Positions 57,630 through 64,000 of a stretch of DNA of 64,000 nt are shown piece by piece. The notes below the pieces were generated by a model. That model was given only the letters and a program-made list of their open reading frames with translations. It was not told where the DNA came from and did no database searches. The position numbers and the translations under genes are program-made. Each line of letters opens with the position of its first letter. Positions within the stretch are counted from its first letter, which is position 1. This stretch comes from Adiantum capillus-veneris (lineage: Eukaryota > Streptophyta > Polypodiopsida > Polypodiales > Pteridaceae): the NCBI GenBank assembly GCA_014529385.2, contig CM043944.1, forward strand, positions 87,325,884 through 87,389,883, read 5' to 3'.

Positions 57630-60600
57630 ATGAACCTATGCTCTGGACGAGTGTTAGAGCACGAGCATATTGGTAGTGCCTCCATTTACGCGGGCACCCA
57701 TTATTCCTCCACCCTAGGTTTTGGACCTTCGGCCGGGACTCAAGGTAGCGCGACCCAAGATCCTCATATCGTGTCTAGTGATTCTTCCTCTGACTACGAA
57801 GTCATGGAGGGGTATCCTACACCAAACCCTGATAGTTCAAGTCAAGACATGCATGCCATGGGCCCACGGCCCGGGTCCAACGTGTTTAGCCGCTTAAAAG
57901 AGACCCTTAGTAGAGCTACTCGCTCCGAACATGCGGTTAATGAAATAAATGAAGGGAGTGGGGAGGTAAATTCGTCATTCATGCCTAAAATAGACCCTAT
58001 GCTTCTTGAGAGTGTGCATGTGAATGTTCCATCCACTGCACCTCCTGATCCTTTAGGACTATCTCCCTCTGAGGTTTTACTACTCGATGGTAGGAGTCTT
58101 GCCGAAGTACAAGAGATCGAACGCTATATGCAAGCAACAAGGGAGAGGGAAGTTGAGAACCTACGAAGGCTAGAACAAAGTCGAGCCCTGAAAGCAAAGG
58201 CTCCTATGACAACAATCATGCCAGCCGAGCAACCGAGTGCTCCCAAGGTAGCAGTCACGGAGGGGCAAGCAATGGGGATCAATAATGCTTCCACTTCGAG
58301 GGAAACCTCCAGCACGCCAGGCGTAGATGGGATATTCCTAAACGAAAATTGGGAGTATGACCTACAAGCAGAAGCTTTAACTGATCAGTACACAGGACAC
58401 ACCTATCATGTGGGTTGGTTAGATGTTCTACAATCCACATCGGGTGCTACTAGCATAGATGAGCAACAACAGAAAGTCCGTGATGTCCTCCATAGGATTG
58501 TCGAGTTAGAAAGACAGAACACAGGGATCAACATGCCTTCAACAGGCCTAATGAGATTCTTGGATACGGGAAAGGCCAACCAACCAACCCTATCACAAAT
58601 GGAGACTCCCTCTGTGAGCCCCATTGATCCTCCATATGTTGTTTCGCCAGGAGCCTCAGTACAATCTGAGCCCACAAGTGGCAGCTTTACCTTCCCAGAT
58701 CTAGCTCATCTTTCTCTTAATGACACTACGGCTACCATGCATATCCCAGTGGTGAGCATGACAAGAAGTACACCATGGATTTCATTTGTTAACACTGCGC
58801 CGATGCCTAGTAGCACAGTGCCCCCAACTATACCTACATGTATGTATCAATCATGTGCACCTGTCGTACCTCAATCTCATGTAGCTCCTACACCTCCGAT
58901 TATTCCAAGAGCTGACAATCCACAATGGCATTATCCAAGCTCTTATACAAGTGGAGCCATGCCATTTAATAATAACATGCCATATCAGGCACCCCCTATG
59001 CCTAGGGCCATGCCTGTAAACTTTGGACCACCGTCTGGTACACCACCATACGAAATATGGGACCCAAGAGCCGCGCGTATGCCAAGGCCAAGGCCAACTC
59101 CCATCTCACATGTGGTTCCAGGAGCACATACACCCATTATACCTGCTCAAATAGGAGATTTGGCAGCATTTGCTCAAACTATCGGTCGCTCTTTTGCGGA
59201 AAACATGCGTAGTGCACCTGATAGAGAGCCTAGGAGCAAGGCAGTTCAAGTAGCTAAGCTCACACAGAAATTCAGTGGAGAAGGAGATGCTAGAAAGCAT
59301 ATGGAAGTCTTTGAACATGTGTGCGATTCCTTGGAAGAGCACAATGAGCTACATAAGTGTAAGGCTTTGAGTTCGACCCTAAGCGGAAAGGCTGGAGATT
59401 GGTATAGAACCTTAAGAGTAGAAGAGAAAACGATCTACTCTACTCTTAGGAGACTGTTCTTAAAAGAATACATACGAGAGGGAGTACTTTGGGGTGTAGC
59501 CTCTCAGCTCCAGAAAGCCCAACTAGAAGAAGGTGAATCCGTGAGAGACTTCATTAGTCGCCTAAAGAATTTGAATTCTCGATGCAATCCAAACGAGTGA
59601 TTCAACAACAACCAATTGCTCGATAGATTCATTAGGGGACTACGACATGAAAGTATCTATAATGGCCTCGTCATTAGAGGTATCACTACTTGGGAAGCAG
59701 TCACCATGAATGCAATCCAATTGGAGGATAATTTAATGATTGCAGGAGAAAGAGTGTCTGCCGAGCCGAAGTCTAGTAGCTCACAAGCATCAGGGCATGA
59801 GCCAATGAAGATAAAGCCAATCGTGAAAGAGCAAACGATATCTGAGATGACTCTGGCAGATCTCACCAAGGCCATCCAAGAAAGCCTTAGGGGTAATCAT
59901 GCTCCACAAAACACTCATATGTATCCAAGAAGGGAGAAACAATGGTGCTCAATTTGCTTGGGCCCACATACTACGAGTGAATGCCCTACTTTCAGAGTAA
60001 AGTTTAACGGGACTTGTAACGCGTGTGGTAGGTATGGCCATCAAGCGAAGGATTGCCTAATGCTTAAACGCATCATGGAAAATAGACCGCCTATAGCTTG
60101 GGCAGACTCACCTCGAGTTCCTGCATTGATGCCTACCCCACCCATGGAGCAACAGTTTCCATTACAGCACATGGTGCCTAGAACCCAAAATGTGGTCCAA
60201 ACCACACCATTGCCACCTCCAGTGCTAGGACCGCAACCCCCTCATCCAAGAGTTACACCTATGAACCAAATAGGTTGCGAGTCATCTAGTACTTATGTAG
60301 ATTGCAAAGAGGACATAGACTCTAGTATCACCTATGGAGTCGACATGCTTGAGGAGTGTCCCATGACTATATGGAAGACCATTGGGGACAAATCAAACCG
60401 GTATATCAAGCTACTGCGCTAGCAGCAAGAGGCCAAAAGATTAATAGTTTTGCCAGGAGACCACCTTTTCAGTGCTATGAATGTGGTGGACCACATCGAG
60501 TAGCTGAGTGCCCCATTAGAATGCAAAAGTATGCTGCACTAATGCAAACAAGTCAAGGGAGTGCATTGGCAATGCCAATACTCACTTGTAATCGTTGTGG

Positions 60601-63600
60601 CATAGATCATTTGATCGCTCAGTGTCCTAACAATCCAAACGCACCAAAAATCACACCATTGAACATAATAGAGATTGTTGATGAGACACCACCAACTATA
60701 AACATAGCACCGGTGAATGCACTCACACGGTCGATGCTCCAAAAGCAAAATTACATCCTCGAAGAGAGAGATGCTGCATCCATTGGCCGAGCGAGAAAGA
60801 AGAAAACACGAAGAAAGAAATTCCTTAATGCTTCTAGCTCAAAACCTAGTTCAAAGACTAACATAGGGACAGGAGAGGATCCCGTGTATATGAATGACCC
60901 TGAGGATGACTCAGATTCGATAGAGACCACGGAGACCAAAACTGTTACTACAAAGGAAAAAGCCAGTGAGGAGGATCACGAGAGGGAATTACGACGAACA
61001 CCAAAAGAGTATTCAAAGTTAAACCACCCAGTTGCGAACCCCCAAGATAAGCCACGAGAGACAAAAAATGAGGATTGCAAGAGAAAGATTGGAACCTATC
61101 CAAACCCAACAGTGGAAATTGAACGAGTCCAACAACTGAGGGGTTTGGTGGAAGAAACTCAACGAACATTAGAACCTGAACCCAAACATATCCAGATGTC
61201 GGGCACAGTGTTTCCCACACAAGTTCAACCTCACAAGAACTACAGGTCGTTAGCTATACCCAGTATCATTCAGGAAGAGAGTGAGGGTAGGACATCTGAA
61301 AGTGGACACACACCTTTCCTACTAGAGAGAATGTTCAATGAGGGAATGCCCGACCCCCTTGAGGAAGTGGAGATTCCATCTTCACCATTCTCTTGTCAGG
61401 GTCCTACGTCCCACAAGATGCCATTAAATGTTGCCAAGCTAATGGATTTCATGTCCTCAGAAACACGTACGACTATCATATCTAAGTTATACGGAGATCC
61501 AGAATTATTCCTAGCACTGCGAGCGCTTCTCAATGGAGAATTACAAGCCGGATTACCACAGTTTGCACATATGAACAAACTTGACTCGGTGATGAATGAT
61601 GAGGAACATTTAGCACCACCATCTGACCTAGCGGGACATGAATCTGTAATTGAAATACCCGTTAACAAGTTGGGGCATTACTTTGAAGGTGATGAATCTA
61701 ATGCTACTCTACCAATCACTACTAAAGGATTAACTGTAAAGGGGGTCCTTGATGGTGGTGCGAGAGTCAGCATGGTGACAAAGAGTTGTTGGGAGTCTAT
61801 GGGGCGACCTCACCTTGAAGCCACAAGCGTAGTGGTAAAAATGGCTAATGGATCTATTGTTACGCCTATTGGAATGCTAAAGGATCTCAGGATCAAGGTC
61901 TTGGGACACAAGGTAAGGCAAACTTTCATTGTTATGGATTTTTCCAAGCATCGTATGTCATTTGAGATGATCTTAGGGCGTCCATTCATGAGGGAAGCAA
62001 AAACGGTGCATGACTGGTCCAAAAACCACGTCTACTTACAGTTCCAAGACTCTGTCATTCAAGTTGATCTTTTAAGTGGTCGAATGCATCCTCTAGGAAA
62101 TAAATTCATCATTGATAATCGATCAGACACAACAATTCACTCAGCTCCATTACAGTATTGTTACACGTGTAACGAAGACACGGATATTGGGGAGAACTCT
62201 CCTTATATGGATATCCTACCCGGAATGGCTGAGTCAGACAATGTCGATTGGGTACACCTAGCGGCAACTATAGATACATGGGGAGCTAGAGGAACAACCT
62301 GGGTAACACCAAATGGGGAAGAGATACCACACATTGCACCAGTAAACATGTTAGGTGTAACGCATGTAACATCCGATGATAAGAAAGAGGTACACCTACC
62401 TCAGAGTGAAACTGATGATTCCTCAAAGGCTTCAGGCCAATACACATCGGAAACGGAATCTCAGGAAGAAATGGATTCAGAACTTGAGGAAACATCGAGT
62501 GAACTAAGTATAGAAAATAAATACTCAAGGCCTAGTACGACCGTCTATGGTAATTTATATGAGAGTGAAGAAGATACAAGCGAAGACCTATCAGGCGAGT
62601 CGAGTTCAAACATTTACCAAAATCAAAACCTTAACAAGAAACAAAGGTCATATAAGAGACGACGATATCGAGCAAATGTGAGAGCTAGGATAAACAAGGA
62701 AAGATCTATTGTAGAATGGCTTAGCTATCTAGGGGCATGTGATGCTCATCGAAAGCTAGTAGACAATTGGGGTGAACATCTCCAGAGTGTCATGTGGTGC
62801 AGCCCGCGACCCATTGACCTCGCTCAATTGGAGGTTATAGAGCCGAAATTGAGTCGAACTATAAGAAGACGTCAAAACCGAGAGTTAGCTCAACAACAAA
62901 AGGAGGCAGAACTAAAAGAAAGGTCTCTGTCAGGACAAGAGCCTGCTGAATTACATACAACTCCTGAACATTTTAAATCTTATACCACGGGGGAGCGAAA
63001 GGTTGTGTATGCCAAAGCCCAACGAATACCTACCAATGGAAGCAGTGGAGTCTATGATGGTCCAGCGGTAGTTAAAGAGATAGAATTAGCAGAACCAAGT
63101 GAGGAGTCTAAACCAGTCTTTATTGCTCAAGACCTTACCGAAACTGAAGAGGCTGTACTTAAGGAGCTCCTCAAGGAATACAAGGATATCTTTGCTTCGA
63201 CATATCATGACATGAAGGGCGTTCCACCTTCTGTGGTGCAACATACAATTCCCATGATCAACACTGCTAAACCCGTCCAGCAACGACCGTATCCAATGAA
63301 TCCTAAGTACGCCAAAATTGTACAAGGGGAGATTGAAAAACTTATCCAATGTGGATTCATATACCCTATTGAGCACTCAGAATGGGTTTCTCCAATAGTC
63401 ATTGTGCCAAAAAAGAATGGTAAACTAAGAGTGTGCGTGGACCTCAAGAAAGTTAATGCAGCTACTAGGAGAGATCATGCACACTCCTAGTGCTTGAAAG
63501 AGTTGCGGGCAAGGAAGCTTATAGCTTTTTAGATGGGTACTCTGGTTACAATCAAATCACAATTGCATTAGAGGACCAAGCTAAAACTGCTTTTATCACG

Positions 63601-64000
63601 GAGTTTGGAGTGTTTGCATTTCGTGTTATGGCTTTTGGCTTAACAAATGCCCCTGCTACATTCCAACGATTAATAAACACTGCGTTTAAAGAATTTCTAA
63701 GGGAGTTTTGTGAAGCTTTCCTAGACGACCTTTGTGTTTATTCTTCTTGGGAGAAGCATTTGTTATATCTACGAAAAATATTTGAAAGGTGCAGATTTTA
63801 TCGCATCTCATTGAACCCTTTCAAATGCCAATTTTGGGTTAAGCATGGAGTCATTCTAGGGCATATAGTGTCCAAGAACGGGATATCCACAGATGAGAGT
63901 AAGATTAAAGCCATTGTCGATTTGCCACCACCTACTAACTATAAAGGAGTTCAAAGATTTATCGGTCATGTTGGTTATTATCGAAGGTTTATTTTAAACT
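57630..64000 (+). pseudogene. Gyp2 gag-protease-RT, broken and incomplete at window end
   Basis: I chose ATG 57630 (MNLCSGRVLE), conserved with Gyp1. Gag is long (about 970 codons), with a Pro-rich middle, a capsid-like stretch (TQKFSGEGDARKHMEVFEHV to FISRLKNLNSRCNPNE) and four zinc knuckles between 59940 and 60630. The protease-like domain has DGGA at 61751-61762 and ILGRPFM. RT starts about 63200 (PYPMNPKYAK, SPIVIVPKKNGKLRVCVDL) and its active site is FLDD (63718-63729). Lesions are TGA at 59598 (CGA in Gyp1), a frameshift near 60385, and a small deletion with frameshift near 63480 that removes the YPLP segment. It continues past 64000. Confidence 0.92.

Larger units (their letters stand above)
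55874..64000 (+). mobile_element. Gyp2, plus-strand Ty3/gypsy element, runs off the window
   Basis: Same family as Gyp1 in opposite orientation, inserted into the Gyp1 5' LTR. 5' LTR 55874-56540, primer site 56545-56563, long leader, gag-protease-RT. RNase H, integrase and the 3' LTR lie beyond 64000. Confidence 0.92.

Overview
This is a stretch of repeat-dominated land-plant nuclear DNA. The evidence is Ty1/copia elements primed by initiator-Met tRNA sites, Ty3/gypsy elements with the TGGCGCCG(T/C)TGCCGGGG primer site seen in plant Athila/Tat-type elements, APE-type LINEs, solo LTRs with 5-bp target duplications, and many (TC)n, (CA)n and (TA)n microsatellites. I found no convincing intact host gene, no tRNA or rRNA gene and no CRISPR. 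The density and depth of nesting suggest a large-genome plant such as a gymnosperm or fern, but the lineage cannot be fixed from this window. Layout, first 23 kb: bases 1-2458 hold a minus-strand copia pol remnant split by a solo LTR. Bases 3370-4488 hold a decayed gypsy-like gag and a candidate LTR. Bases 5640-9480 hold a decayed minus-strand L1-type LINE. Bases 9662-20080 are a tandem LTR-internal-LTR-internal-LTR array of a minus-strand element without pol (array F). Its first internal region carries a plus-strand copia (CopB copy 1, 10505-15338). Its second carries 2.2 kb of unrelated DNA. A perfect 40-bp hairpin lies just beyond the array (20112-20205). Two minus-strand LINE pieces follow (21027-23127). 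From 23130 to the end the window is one nested stack. LTR element C (23130-28751) is cut in its 3' LTR by a minus-strand gypsy, Gyp1 (28752-55873). Gyp1 has itself received a full-length LINE in its 3' LTR (29007-33595), a full-length Tnt1-like copia, CopE (38713-44286), and a gag-only copia-like element D (45999-54491). D in turn holds CopB copy 2 (46964-52112). Gyp1's 5' LTR is cut by Gyp2 (55874 to beyond 64000), a plus-strand sibling. Target-site duplications or exact sibling alignments support most joints. All coding regions belong to mobile elements and all but the LINE ORF1 are broken. Several in-frame stops are C-to-T changes when a sibling copy is compared, as expected in methylated, silenced repeats. 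The most notable signal is the LINE family. Its full-length copy sits inside the (TC)n tract of the Gyp1 LTR, and the sibling LTR at 55495 supplies the uninterrupted site. A second, 5'-truncated copy is also bounded by (GA)n on both sides, and all three 3' ends keep a small hairpin just before the tail. This fits a non-LTR element that targets or primes on CT/GA microsatellites.
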